A stretch of 64,000 bases of DNA from Streptomyces tuirus (GTDB lineage Bacteria > Actinomycetota > Actinomycetes > Streptomycetales > Streptomycetaceae): NCBI RefSeq assembly GCF_014701095.1, contig NZ_AP023439.1, positions 1,166,001 through 1,230,000 on the forward strand. Reading direction: 5' to 3'. The notes under the pieces were generated by a model. It did no database searches. It saw nothing but the letters and a program-made list of their open reading frames with translations, and was not told the DNA's origin. The translations under genes and the position numbers were made by a program. Positions 15,656 to 25,869 of this stretch are shown piece after piece; within the stretch, counting starts at the first letter, position 1, and each line of letters begins with the position of its first letter.

Positions 15656-17191
15656 TTATGCGTGTTCCGTTCCGCTGTCCTCCAGCCGCTGGCCCCTCAG
15701 CAGGAACCACGCTGCCGCCGCCGCTGCCAGGAGGACTGCCGCGCCCACGCCCGCCGCGAGGGCCAGGCCGTCGACGAAGGATGTGCGGGCCGCGTCCAGC
15801 ATGGTCGCGGCGCTGTGGGCGGGCATCCGCGTGGCCGCCTCGACGGCACCGCCCAGTGACTCGTGGGCCGCGGCCGGTGTGCCCGCGGGGCCGGTGAAGT
15901 CGCGGTAGACGCCGGTCACGATCGAGCCGAGCGCGGCGATACCGAGCGCGGCACCCAGTTCGTACGCCGTCTCGGACACGGCGGAGGCCGAGCCCGCCTG
16001 CTCCTTGGGCACGCTGGAGAGGATCACGTCCGCCGTCACGGTGAACGAGAAGCCGGCGCCCACGCCGACCACCAGCAGCGCCGTCCCGAGCAGCGGATAG
16101 CCCGTGGACTGGTCGAGCACCGTCAGCGCGGCCAGAGCCAGGCCTATCGCCGCGAGGCCGCCGGAGACCACCGCCCGCACCGAGAAGCGCCGGGCCACAC
16201 GCCCCGCGACCAGTCCGGCCACCACCGCGCCGACCGCCGCGGGCAGTTCGGCCAGCCCGGCCTCCAACGGGCGCCTGCCCTGGACGAGTTGCAGATACTG
16301 GGAGAGGAAGAACACCAGCCCGGACAGGCCGAGGATGGTCAGCAGGTCGGCCAGCACGGCCCCGCTGAAGCCGCGGTGCCGGAACAGCCGCATGTCGAGC
16401 AGTGGCGTCGGCAGCCTGAGCTGGCGGCGGACGAACCCGTACAGGGCGGCCGCGCCCAGCAGACCCGCGGCCAGGGCGCTCCACGCGAAGCCGTGGGTGG
16501 CGGCCTCCTTGATGGCGTAGACGACGCCGATCATGCCGACCAGCGACAGCACCACGCTGACCAGGTCCCACGGGCCGGGATGCGCGGTGCGCGACTCGGG
16601 CAGCAGCTTGATCCCGACGAGGACCAGGACGATCATCACGGGCAGGTTGATCAGGAAGACCGAGCCCCACCAGAAGTGCTCCAGCAGGAACCCGCCGGCG
16701 ATCGGGCCGACGGCCGTACCGGCGGAGGCGGTGGCGCCCCAGATGCCGACGGCGAGGCTGCGCTCACGCGGGTCGTGGAAGAGGTTGCGGATCAGGGCGA
16801 GCGTGGCCGGCATCAGGGTCGCGCCCGCGACACCGAGGAGCGCCCGGGCGACGATCAGCATCTCTGGTGTCGTGGCGTAGGCGTTGAACACGGATATCGC
16901 GCCGAACGCCGTCGCGCCGATCAGCAGGATCCGCTTGCGGCCGATCCGGTCGCCGAGGCTACCCATGGAGACGAGCAGACCGGCGATGACGAACGAGTAG
17001 ACGTCGCCGATCCACAGCAACTGCGTGCCGGAGGGCTTCAGGTCCTCGCTGATGTAGGGGGTCGCGAGACCGAGGACGGTCGCGTCGACCGCCACCAGCA
17101 GCACGGCGAGCACGAGAACGCCGAGCGCGAGCCAGCGGCCCGGGCGCTTCACCGCCTCCGTCGTCATCGCCGGCTGCAGGGTGCTGGTCAT
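15656..17191 (-). CDS. MFS drug efflux transporter, 14-helix DHA2 (EmrB/QacA) type
   Basis: The protein has 511 residues with about 14 membrane helices. It carries the family motifs LAVLLVAVDATVLGLATPYI (helix 1), GDRIGRKRILLIGA (motif A) and a long C-terminal tail. DHA2 pumps export drugs, dyes or antibiotics using the proton gradient. The TetR gene upstream overlaps it by four bases, so both are on one transcript and the pump is presumably induced by the ligand of the regulator. The closest kind is LfrA/SMR-type exporters; the true substrate is unknown. Confidence 0.92.
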   Translation of the reverse strand: MTSTLQPAMTTEAVKRPGRWLALGVLVLAVLLVAVDATVLGLATPYISEDLKPSGTQLLWIGDVYSFVIAGLLVSMGSLGDRIGRKRILLIGATAFGAISVFNAYATTPEMLIVARALLGVAGATLMPATLALIRNLFHDPRERSLAVGIWGATASAGTAVGPIAGGFLLEHFWWGSVFLINLPVMIVLVLVGIKLLPESRTAHPGPWDLVSVVLSLVGMIGVVYAIKEAATHGFAWSALAAGLLGAAALYGFVRRQLRLPTPLLDMRLFRHRGFSGAVLADLLTILGLSGLVFFLSQYLQLVQGRRPLEAGLAELPAAVGAVVAGLVAGRVARRFSVRAVVSGGLAAIGLALAALTVLDQSTGYPLLGTALLVVGVGAGFSFTVTADVILSSVPKEQAGSASAVSETAYELGAALGIAALGSIVTGVYRDFTGPAGTPAAAHESLGGAVEAATRMPAHSAATMLDAARTSFVDGLALAAGVGAAVLLAAAAAAWFLLRGQRLEDSGTEHA

Positions 17192-17739
17192 GATTCCTCT
17201 CTCCTGAGTGCGCCGCCGAGCAGCAGCTCGACGATCATGTGCTGGAAGTCCTTGGGTGCGCCCTTGCCGCTGTGCACCATCCAGGCGCCGGAGGCCATCA
17301 GGCCGTACAGCGCCTCGGTGAGCCAGGCGGGCGTGAGGTCGATACGGAACTCTCCGCTGAGCTGGCCGCGGCGAAACAGCGCGGAGATCCGGTCGTCGAT
17401 CAGGGCCCAGCCCGCGTTCTGCTCTGCGCCCTCGAACAGCTGGTTCTCGGTGTAGAGAAACGCGAGCAGTCCGGCGGCGGGCTCCATGGCGCCGACCAGC
17501 CGGCGCACGGCCTCGCTCGCCGGGCCCTCATCGAGCCGGGCCGCGTCCAGGGCGGCCTCGCACTCCGCGATGCCGAGCGCCTCCAGGGCCCGGACGAGGG
17601 CGTCCCGCCCGGCGAAGTGGCGGTGCAGCGTGGCCCGGCTGATACCGGCGGCCTTGGCGACCTCGTCCATGGTCGCGGTGGATTTGCGGGTCAGCAGGGC
17701 CGCGGCGGCGCGCAGCACCTGCTCAGGATCGACAGCCAT
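17188..17739 (-). CDS. TetR-family transcriptional repressor of the adjacent efflux pump
   Basis: The protein has 183 residues. Residues about 8-55 form the TetR DNA-binding domain (ALLTRKSTATMDEVAKAAGI, SRATLHRHFAGRDALVRALE). The rest is a helical ligand-binding domain. I chose the ATG at 17739. An in-frame ATG at 17766 lies inside the 26-bp palindrome and is less likely to be the translational start. The stop overlaps the start of the MFS gene by four bases. Autoregulation through the palindrome is the natural reading. Confidence 0.88.
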   Translation of the reverse strand: MAVDPEQVLRAAAALLTRKSTATMDEVAKAAGISRATLHRHFAGRDALVRALEALGIAECEAALDAARLDEGPASEAVRRLVGAMEPAAGLLAFLYTENQLFEGAEQNAGWALIDDRISALFRRGQLSGEFRIDLTPAWLTEALYGLMASGAWMVHSGKGAPKDFQHMIVELLLGGALRREES

Positions 17740-17754
17740 GAGACAACGATACTC

Positions 17755-17780
17755 CATGTGAGACATGAATGTCTCACATG
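17755..17780. promoter_or_regulatory. Perfect 26-bp palindromic operator for the TetR-MFS pair
   Basis: The half-sites CATGTGAGACAT (17755-17766) and ATGTCTCACATG (17769-17780) are perfect complements around a two-base GA centre. The element starts 16 bases before the chosen tetR start, where a repressor would block the promoter. No divergent gene is served by it, since the next gene to the right is convergent. Confidence 0.9.
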
Positions 17781-17828
17781 GGGCGTGCGTGCCTCATGGC
17801 TGGCGTGTCGGTGCCAAAGCGGCGGTGA

Positions 17829-18800
17829 TCAGTGCCAGGGCAGCTGCGCGCGGCGCTCCCAGTACACGGACGGTTCCTCCACCAGCGTGGCGAGGCGGGT
17901 CAGCTGGTCGTCGTCGAGGTCGACCACGGCCGCGTGCAGGTTCGAGGCGAGCTGGTTGGTGGTGGCCGCTCCGGAGAGGACGACACCGGCCCAGGGCTGG
18001 CGGAGGATCACGGCGAGGGCGACGGCGTCGCAGCCCAGCCCGGTCCGCTCGGCGATGTCCTTGACGACGTCCGGGGCGTGCGGCCCGGCGAGCCGGCCGT
18101 TGGCCATGCCCTCCTTGACGATCACGGTGAGCCCGGCGTCGTGCGCCTCGGCGAGGGCCGGGGCGGCGGAGGTCTCCAGCGCGTTGTACGTGGACTGCAC
18201 GGTACGGAAGAGGGGTTCGCCGTCGACCGTCACCGCGAGGGCGGCACGGATCGCGTCCGCCTGGGCGGGGCCGCTGGTGGAGAAGCCGACGGTCAGGCCC
18301 TGCGCGGCGGCTTCCGCGAGCTTCGCGTGCAGTTCCTTGTCGGTGAGGGCCGGGCTGTCCGGCGTCACCGAGTGGATCTGGTAGAGGTCGAGCCGGTCGC
18401 CGAGCAGCGCGTCGCTCTCCGCGCGCTGCCGTTCGTAGGTGGCGAGGGTGTGGTCCTTGACCTCGTGCTGCTCGGCGTCGGTGGACCAGTCGGCGGTGTA
18501 GGTGTAGCCCCACTTGCTGCCCACGACGATGTCGTCGAGGCCGGGCCTGTCCCTCAGCCAGTCGGCGAGGAACTCCTCGGAGCGGCCGTAGGAGCGGGCG
18601 GCGTCGAAGTAGCGGACGCCCTGGGCGTAGGCGGCGTCGAGGAGTTCATGGGTGCGGGTGCGCAGCGCTTGCGCGCTGCGGTCCTCTCCGAGATCCTCGT
18701 CCCGGCCGAGGTTGATATAGCCGGGGCGCCCTACGGCGGCGAGGCCCAGTCCGATGTGGCAGGTGGGGGTCGTTGCGGTTGCCAGTCGAGCGAAGGGCAT
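17829..18800 (-). CDS. Aldo/keto reductase
   Basis: The protein has 323 residues and an NADPH-dependent TIM-barrel reductase fold. The catalytic tetrad can be placed: Asp in YFDAARSYGRSEE, the Tyr in the same segment, Lys in VVGSKWGY and His in LYQIHSV. The pattern resembles L-fucose/galactose dehydrogenase-type AKRs, but the substrate is open. The ATG at 18800 follows GGAG by six bases. It is a single gene between the TetR palindrome and argH. Confidence 0.88.
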   Translation of the reverse strand: MPFARLATATTPTCHIGLGLAAVGRPGYINLGRDEDLGEDRSAQALRTRTHELLDAAYAQGVRYFDAARSYGRSEEFLADWLRDRPGLDDIVVGSKWGYTYTADWSTDAEQHEVKDHTLATYERQRAESDALLGDRLDLYQIHSVTPDSPALTDKELHAKLAEAAAQGLTVGFSTSGPAQADAIRAALAVTVDGEPLFRTVQSTYNALETSAAPALAEAHDAGLTVIVKEGMANGRLAGPHAPDVVKDIAERTGLGCDAVALAVILRQPWAGVVLSGAATTNQLASNLHAAVVDLDDDQLTRLATLVEEPSVYWERRAQLPWH

Positions 18801-18924
18801 CGCGGGCTCCGTTCGGTCGGGTCCGGTACGGCTTCCGACCAACGTACCCGCGATGACCTTCGGCGCTCGCGATCAGTGCTCGGTTCGAGCGGTGGTTGGC
18901 GCGTGCGGGTTCGGCGTGGCTTGT

Positions 18925-20736
<1,812 letters not shown>

Positions 20737-21183
20737 ATGTCCAGGGCTCTTCCGAAGTACAACAAGCGTCGCGTCACGTTCATCGGCGGCGCCGCCGCGG
20801 TGGCTCTGTCCGGCACGGTGATCGCCGGCTTCGCCCTCGCCGGGGAGACGCCCGACAGCGGCGCCACGAACGCCCGGACGCTGGCCGGCCCCGGCACCAT
20901 CTCGTGCCCGGACGTCACCGGCCGGCTGCCCGCGGTCCCCGGCTCGGCGAAGGCGGAGGTCGACAGCAACCTCGCCCAGCTGAACACCCAGATCCAGGAG
21001 GCCAACAAGCGCCTGGTCGACACGGTCGGCCAGGGCGGGCCCGACTTCGTCCAGAACGCCATCCTCGGCCCGCTGGAGGACAAGCGGATCTCCACCGTCA
21101 ACCGCATCGCCACGGCCATCGGCCGCACGGCCGAGAAGCCGGCCGGCCTGGACTCCCTGGCCGCCTGCACACTCACCAAGTGA
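20737..21183 (+). CDS. Secreted or membrane-anchored protein of unknown function
   Basis: The protein has 148 residues. It starts with a basic stretch and a hydrophobic segment (VTFIGGAAAVALSGTVIAGF), a signal peptide or anchor. The remainder has two cysteines (SCPDVTG and AACTLTK at the extreme end), which could form a disulfide, and a helical middle (LAQLNTQIQEANKRLVDTVG). I recognise no named family. The ATG has GAGG eight bases upstream. Two strong hairpins follow the stop. Confidence 0.8.
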   Translation: MSRALPKYNKRRVTFIGGAAAVALSGTVIAGFALAGETPDSGATNARTLAGPGTISCPDVTGRLPAVPGSAKAEVDSNLAQLNTQIQEANKRLVDTVGQGGPDFVQNAILGPLEDKRISTVNRIATAIGRTAEKPAGLDSLAACTLTK

Positions 21184-21196
21184 GGTGACAGGCGCT

Positions 21197-21233
21197 GTGG
21201 CCGCCCCGTGTGAGCGCCGGCCGGGGCGGCCAC
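21197..21233 (+). terminator. Terminator hairpin after the secreted protein gene
   Basis: GTGGCCGCCCC (21197-21207) pairs perfectly with GGGGCGGCCAC (21223-21233). It lies 13 bases after the stop codon. There is no U-tract. Confidence 0.7.
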
Positions 21234-21247
21234 GCGGACGCCTGCCC

Positions 21248-21278
21248 GCGGGGTCCGGCAGAGGTGACCGGACCCCGC
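21248..21278 (+). terminator. Second terminator hairpin
   Basis: GCGGGGTCCGG (21248-21258) pairs perfectly with CCGGACCCCGC (21268-21278) around a nine-base loop. It directly follows the previous hairpin, giving a tandem terminator. The rest of the gap to 21515 (about 235 bases) shows no gene. Confidence 0.7.
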
Positions 21279-21514
21279 CCCGTAGCCGCAGGTGTCGCGG
21301 ACGAGTGCGGCGGTGACCACGATGACCGCCCGCACACCGTGCGGCGTCGGGTCGATGTGATCCGCCCGTTCTCCCGCAGATGGGCGATGGTCGCTTCGCC
21401 TGCCGAGGACGACGCGTCCCTGAGCGCCTGCTTCACCGAGAAGGACGCATCGCCAGCAGCCTGGACGGACGACCCGGGCTGCCGCTGCCGCTGCCTCCCT
21501 CTACCGTCTGAGGC

Positions 21515-22213
21515 ATGCGTCCCGGTGCCGTCGCCCTCGCCCTCTGTGCCCTGGTCGTGCTCGGCGCCGGGCCGCCCGCCCCCGCGCCGCCGCTGCCGGC
21601 CCGGATGGCGGACACCGGGGGCGGCACCCAGCTGATCACCGCGGTGGCCCCGGAACGGGCCTCGACGACGGGCACGGTCACCTGGTGGAACCGCGAGGGC
21701 GGGCGCTGGGTGAAGAGGGGTTCCGCACCCGCCCGGTTCGGGGCGAAGGGGCTCGCCGCCGGCGCCTCGCGCAAGCAGGGGACGAACACCACACCCACCG
21801 GCGTCTACGGCCTGCCGTACGCCTTCGGCATCAAGGCGGCGCCGACCGGGACGGCCTACCCCTACCGCCGGGTGCACCAGGCCTCCTGGTGGTGCCAGGA
21901 CAACGACTCCCGCTCCTACAACCGCTGGACCGAGCCGCGCGCGGCCGACTGCCGGGCCGCCGAGTCCGAGCACCTGATCACGTACCGCGCGCAGTACGCG
22001 CACGCGCTCGTCATCGGCTTCAACTACGAGCGTCCCGTGCGGGGGCGGGGCGCGGGCATCTTCCTCCATGTGAACGGACGGGGAGCGACGGCCGGTTGTG
22101 TCTCCGTCTCCGAGGACGCGATGCGGCGGATCCTGCGCTGGGCCGACCCCGCGCGGCGGCCGCACATCGCCGTGGGGACGCGGAGCGGGAGCACGGCCGT
22201 CACCCGCCTCTGA
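21515..22213 (+). CDS. Secreted L,D-transpeptidase (YkuD) family protein
   Basis: The protein has 232 residues with a cleavable-looking signal (ALALCALVVLGAGP). The C-terminal part carries a YkuD-like active-site motif: FLHVNGRGATAGCVSVSE near residue 190, with the conserved His and the nucleophilic Cys. Such proteins form 3-3 cross-links in peptidoglycan or have related roles in the wall. A Tyr/Trp-rich middle (VHQASWWCQDNDSRSYNRWT) is typical of the actinobacterial subgroup. It lies upstream of the flavin electron-transfer trio, about 130 bases apart, so a shared function is possible but not shown. Confidence 0.85.
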   Translation: MRPGAVALALCALVVLGAGPPAPAPPLPARMADTGGGTQLITAVAPERASTTGTVTWWNREGGRWVKRGSAPARFGAKGLAAGASRKQGTNTTPTGVYGLPYAFGIKAAPTGTAYPYRRVHQASWWCQDNDSRSYNRWTEPRAADCRAAESEHLITYRAQYAHALVIGFNYERPVRGRGAGIFLHVNGRGATAGCVSVSEDAMRRILRWADPARRPHIAVGTRSGSTAVTRL

Positions 22214-22342
22214 CGGGCCGGCGACCGGCCGCGAGTGTTACCGGCGGTCACTCCTGTCCGCATCCGACTCGGCACGCGGCTGAACACTCCCGTGTCGCGG
22301 CACGTATGTGTGGGCCAAGGGTCAAGTCCCCACGGAGGAACC

Positions 22343-23725
22343 GTGACCACCACGCTCGCAGGCGGACGTGCCGCCCGCCGCCAGACGATGCGCCGCATCC
22401 GCCCGCGCCGCTCCCCGGCCGTCCCGCTGCTGATCGCCCTGTGGGCCGGTGCCGCGGCCGTGCTGTGGCTGTGGTGGGACAACACACCGTCCCTCGCGGA
22501 CAACACGAGCAAGATCCTGGCCGCGGGCCGGATCACCGGTCTGCTCGCCGGCTACCTCATGGCGCTGGTGGTGCTCCAGATGGCCCGGGTGCCCGCGCTG
22601 GAGCGCCGCGTGGGCACCGACCGGGTCGCACGCTGGCACGCCATGACCGGCCGGTACACGCTCTGCCTGGTCCTCGCCCATGTCTTCCTCATCATGTGGG
22701 GCTACGCCCTCCAGGCGGGCAAGGGACTCGGCGACATCGTCCAGCAGACGACCGACTCCATCAACCAGCTGCCGGACATGGGCAAGGCCGCCATCGGCAC
22801 GGGCCTGCTGTTCCTCATCGGGATCCTGTCGATCGGCGGGGTCCGCCGCCTGATCGGCTACGACACCTGGTACCACGTGCACCTGCTCACGTACGCGGCC
22901 GTCTACCTGACGTTCTGGCACCAGATCACCACGGGCAACGAGTTCGCCGTCGAGCCCGCCGCGAAGACCTTCTGGTACGGGCTGTACGGCGTGGTGACCG
23001 CGCTGGTCGTCTGGTACCGGATCCTCACCCCGATCCGGCTCAACCTGCGGCACCGGATGCGGGTCGCGGCGGTCATCGAGGAGACCCCGGGGATCGTGTC
23101 CGTGCTGATCAGCGGGCGCAAGCTGCACCGGATGGGCGCGGAGGCCGGGCACTTCTTCCGCTGGCGGTTCAAGGCGCCGGGCATGCGCTTCAGCTCCCAC
23201 CCCTACTCGCTTTCGGCGGCGCCCCGCCCGGACATGCTGCGGATCACGGTCAAGGCGATCGGCGACCACACCTCCCGGCTGCGTGATCTCGAGCCCGGCA
23301 CCAAGGTGTGGGCCGAGGGCCCGTACGGTGCGATGACCGCGCAGCGGCGCAGCCGGGGCAAGGTGCTGCTGGTCGCGGGCGGGGTCGGCATCACTCCGAT
23401 GCGGGCGCTGTTCGAGACGCTGCCGGGCGCGTCCGGTGACATCACCCTTCTCTACCGGGCCAACACGACCCAGGACCTGGCCCTGTGGGGCGAGCTCGCC
23501 AAGATCGCCGACGAGCGCGGTGCCCGGCTGATGTACGCGGTCAACAGCCCGGACGGGGAACGCCCCGACATCTCGGCGGAGTCCCTCCAGCGCAAGATCC
23601 CGGACATCGACGACCACGACGTCTTCATGTGCGGGCCGCCCGGCTTCGCCCAGTCGGTCTACGAGGCACTGCGCGACGCGGGCGTGCCCGCCCGCCGTAT
23701 CCATCACGAGTCGTTCGAGATGTGA
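22343..23725 (+). CDS. Ferric-reductase-like transmembrane flavoprotein (heme b + FAD/NAD modules)
   Basis: The protein has 460 residues. Residues about 20-230 hold six membrane helices of the ferric-reductase/NOX type with paired histidines for heme (WHAMTGRYTLCLVLAHVF and WYHVHLLTY to FWHQIT). Residues about 235-460 form a ferredoxin-reductase module with an FAD motif HPYSLSAAP, a nucleotide-binding loop LLVAGGVGITPMRALF and the C-terminal CGPPGF box. It should move electrons from cytosolic NAD(P)H across the membrane. The GTG at 22343 has GGAGGAA just upstream. The next genes are an FMN-carrier protein (40 bases on) and ApbE, so the likely acceptor is that carrier. Confidence 0.9.
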   Translation: MTTTLAGGRAARRQTMRRIRPRRSPAVPLLIALWAGAAAVLWLWWDNTPSLADNTSKILAAGRITGLLAGYLMALVVLQMARVPALERRVGTDRVARWHAMTGRYTLCLVLAHVFLIMWGYALQAGKGLGDIVQQTTDSINQLPDMGKAAIGTGLLFLIGILSIGGVRRLIGYDTWYHVHLLTYAAVYLTFWHQITTGNEFAVEPAAKTFWYGLYGVVTALVVWYRILTPIRLNLRHRMRVAAVIEETPGIVSVLISGRKLHRMGAEAGHFFRWRFKAPGMRFSSHPYSLSAAPRPDMLRITVKAIGDHTSRLRDLEPGTKVWAEGPYGAMTAQRRSRGKVLLVAGGVGITPMRALFETLPGASGDITLLYRANTTQDLALWGELAKIADERGARLMYAVNSPDGERPDISAESLQRKIPDIDDHDVFMCGPPGFAQSVYEALRDAGVPARRIHHESFEM

Positions 23726-23765
23726 GCGACGGGACACCAACAGCCCTTCAGGAGTTTGGGAAACG

Positions 23766-24821
23766 ATGAGGAAGTCTCACCCCGTCCGGCGTGCCGTGCT
23801 CGCCGGCGCAGCCACCGTCTCCGGGATCGTGCTGCTGCTGTCGCTGAAGCCGGCCTCCGACCCGGGCTCCGCCCAGGCGGCGGGTCAGGCGCCGCCCGCG
23901 GCGGCCGGGCAGGCCCCGCAGGGCGGCGTGAACGGCGCGGTCACCGGTGACGCGGCGCAGACGCAGTACGGCGCCGTGCAGGTCCGACTGACGATGAGCA
24001 ACGGCAAGATCACCAAGGCGGAGGCGGTCCAGGCCCCCAAGGGCGGCCGCAGCGACCAGATCACCTCCTCGTCCGTCCCCCGGCTCAACCAGGCCGTGGT
24101 CGCGGCCCAGGGCGCGGACATCGACGCGGTCTCGGGCGCCACGTACACCAGCGCCGGGTACAAGAAGTCGCTCCAGTCCGCGCTGGACAAGGCGAAGGCG
24201 TCCGCAGGGGCGCAGCAGGGCTCGGGTGGCGCGCAGACGCTGACCGGCGATGTCGCGCAGACGCAGTACGGGCCGGTCCAGGTGCGCGTGACCGTCGCGG
24301 GCGGGAAGATCACCAAGGCGGAGGCGGTCCAGGCGCCCAAGGGCGGCCGCAGCGACCAGATCACCTCCTCGTCCGTGCCCCGCCTCAACCAGGCGGCCGT
24401 GGCGGCCGGGAACGCGCAGATCGACGCCGTGTCCGGTGCGACGTACACCAGTGCCGGGTACAAGAAGTCCCTTCAGTCCGCGCTGGACAAGGCTCCGGCC
24501 GGGGGCGGTTCCTCCCAGGCCGCGGGCTCGGGCGGCGGCCAGGGCGCGACGCGGACCCTCACCGGCAAGGCGGCGCAGACGCAGTACGGGCCGGTCCAGG
24601 TGCGGGTGACCGTCACCGGCGGGAAGATCACCAAGGCGGAGGCGGTCCAGGCGCCCAAGGGCGGCCGCAGCGACCAGATCACCTCCTCGTCCGTCCCCCG
24701 CCTCAACCAGGCGGCCGTGGCGGCCGGGAACGCGCAGATCGACGCCGTGTCCGGTGCGACGTACACCAGCGCCGGCTACAAGCAGTCCCTCCAGTCGGCG
24801 CTGGACCAGGCCGGTGGCTGA
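23766..24821 (+). CDS. Exported protein with three covalent-FMN-binding domains
   Basis: The protein has 351 residues: an N-terminal signal or anchor (about 1-30), an Ala/Gln/Pro-rich linker, then three FMN-bind domains of about 83 residues each (near 57-141, 155-240, 265-350). Each ends with the ApbE target motif SGATYTSAGY, where the Thr is expected to carry FMN by phosphoester bond. Each also has TQYGxVQVR and GGRSDQITSSSVPRLNQA. The domains are nearly identical, also at DNA level, pointing to recent internal duplication. It lies between a membrane flavoprotein and ApbE, so it is probably an extracytoplasmic electron relay. The final acceptor is unknown. Confidence 0.93.
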   Translation: MRKSHPVRRAVLAGAATVSGIVLLLSLKPASDPGSAQAAGQAPPAAAGQAPQGGVNGAVTGDAAQTQYGAVQVRLTMSNGKITKAEAVQAPKGGRSDQITSSSVPRLNQAVVAAQGADIDAVSGATYTSAGYKKSLQSALDKAKASAGAQQGSGGAQTLTGDVAQTQYGPVQVRVTVAGGKITKAEAVQAPKGGRSDQITSSSVPRLNQAAVAAGNAQIDAVSGATYTSAGYKKSLQSALDKAPAGGGSSQAAGSGGGQGATRTLTGKAAQTQYGPVQVRVTVTGGKITKAEAVQAPKGGRSDQITSSSVPRLNQAAVAAGNAQIDAVSGATYTSAGYKQSLQSALDQAGG

Positions 24822-25617
24822 CACGGTGGCCGACTCCGCACAGGCTCCCGCCGCGGTACGTCATGCCGAGGAGACGATGGGGACCGTCTTCTCCTTCGAC
24901 GTCCGCGGCGGGGAACCGGCCGCCGTGCGCGCGGCCCTCGACGAGGCCGTCGCCGGGCTGCACCGGGTCGACGAGGTGTTCAGCACGTACCGCGAGGACA
25001 GCCAGATCTCACGGCTGCAGCGCGGGGAGGTGACCGTCGCGGAGTGCGATCCCGAGGTCGCCGAGGTGCTGGAACTGGCCGCCGAGGCGGAGCATCTGAG
25101 CGAGGGCTGGTTCAGCACGTCCTACCAGGGCCGCCTCGATCCGACCGGCATCGTCAAGGGCTGGGCGGTCGAGCGGGCGGCGCGGCTGCTGGCGGAGGTG
25201 CCCGGGGTGTGCGGGGTGAGTCTCAACGGCGGCGGGGACGTGCAGTTGCTCGGGACGCCGGGCGGGCAGCGGCCGTGGCGCGTGGGGGTGTCCGACCCGT
25301 TGCGGCCGGGGGGCCTGGCGGCGGTCGTCTCCGCGGCGGGGGTGTCGGAACTGTCCGTGGCCACGTCCGGTACGGCGGAGCGGGGGGACCACATCGTCGA
25401 TCCCCGGACCGGGCGTTCAGCCGTGACCGACCTGGTGTCCGTCACGGTGGTGGGCCCTCGGCTGACGTGGGTGGACTGCTGGGCCACGGCGGCGTTCGCG
25501 ATGGGCTCGCGGGAGGGGCTGGCGTGGCTGGAGTCCCTGCCGGGTGTCGAGGCCCTGCTGATCACGGCCGGCGACGAGGTGCGCTGCACCGGGGGGTTGG
25601 CGGCGAGGCTGGGGTGA
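24814..25617 (+). CDS. apbE: ApbE-family FMN transferase (flavinylating enzyme)
   Basis: The protein has 267 residues and would transfer FMN from FAD to a Thr of the neighbouring FMN-bind protein. Family hallmarks are LDPTGIVKGWAVERAARLL, SLNGGGDVQLLG and TSGTAERGDHIVDPRTG, which bind FAD and Mg. The N-terminus (ETMGTVFSFDVRG) is typical. It has no obvious export signal. The start overlaps the end of the FMN-bind gene by eight bases (GTG 24814; a second in-frame GTG is at 24826), so production is coupled to its substrate. Confidence 0.93.
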   Translation: MADTVADSAQAPAAVRHAEETMGTVFSFDVRGGEPAAVRAALDEAVAGLHRVDEVFSTYREDSQISRLQRGEVTVAECDPEVAEVLELAAEAEHLSEGWFSTSYQGRLDPTGIVKGWAVERAARLLAEVPGVCGVSLNGGGDVQLLGTPGGQRPWRVGVSDPLRPGGLAAVVSAAGVSELSVATSGTAERGDHIVDPRTGRSAVTDLVSVTVVGPRLTWVDCWATAAFAMGSREGLAWLESLPGVEALLITAGDEVRCTGGLAARLG

Positions 25618-25724
25618 GCTGTGGCTGGGTGCGGGGCGTTTCGCACCCCGGCGTAGCGGGGTGCCGCTCTCCTTGGGACGGGTGCCGCCCTTAGCGTCAC
25701 GCATGCCCGCAGCTGAGCCGACCC

Positions 25725-25831
25725 AGGGGCGCGGGGAACTGCGCGACAAGCCACACACCATCCGCACGCAGCCACCCGCGCAACCGCTACGGCGCTCAGG
25801 GGCGCGGGGAACTGCGCGATCAGCCACACAC
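25725..25831 (+). repeat. Two copies of the AGGGGCGCGGGGAACTGCGC element
   Basis: AGGGGCGCGGGGAACTGCGC occurs at 25725 and 25798, each followed by a close match to GACAAGCCACAC, 73 bases apart. It is the reverse complement of the core of the 69-bp array near 15414-15645. The pair sits between convergent apbE and argR, again at gene 3' ends. Confidence 0.85.
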
Positions 25832-25869
25832 GGCCCGCACACGGACACCCTCCCGCACCCCTACGGCCC

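Noticed and set aside
18785..18842. Longer start of the aldo/keto reductase at 18842
   Set aside because: The extra 14 residues (MVGSRTGPDRTEPA) are not family-like, and the ATG at 18800 has GGAG at a correct distance.
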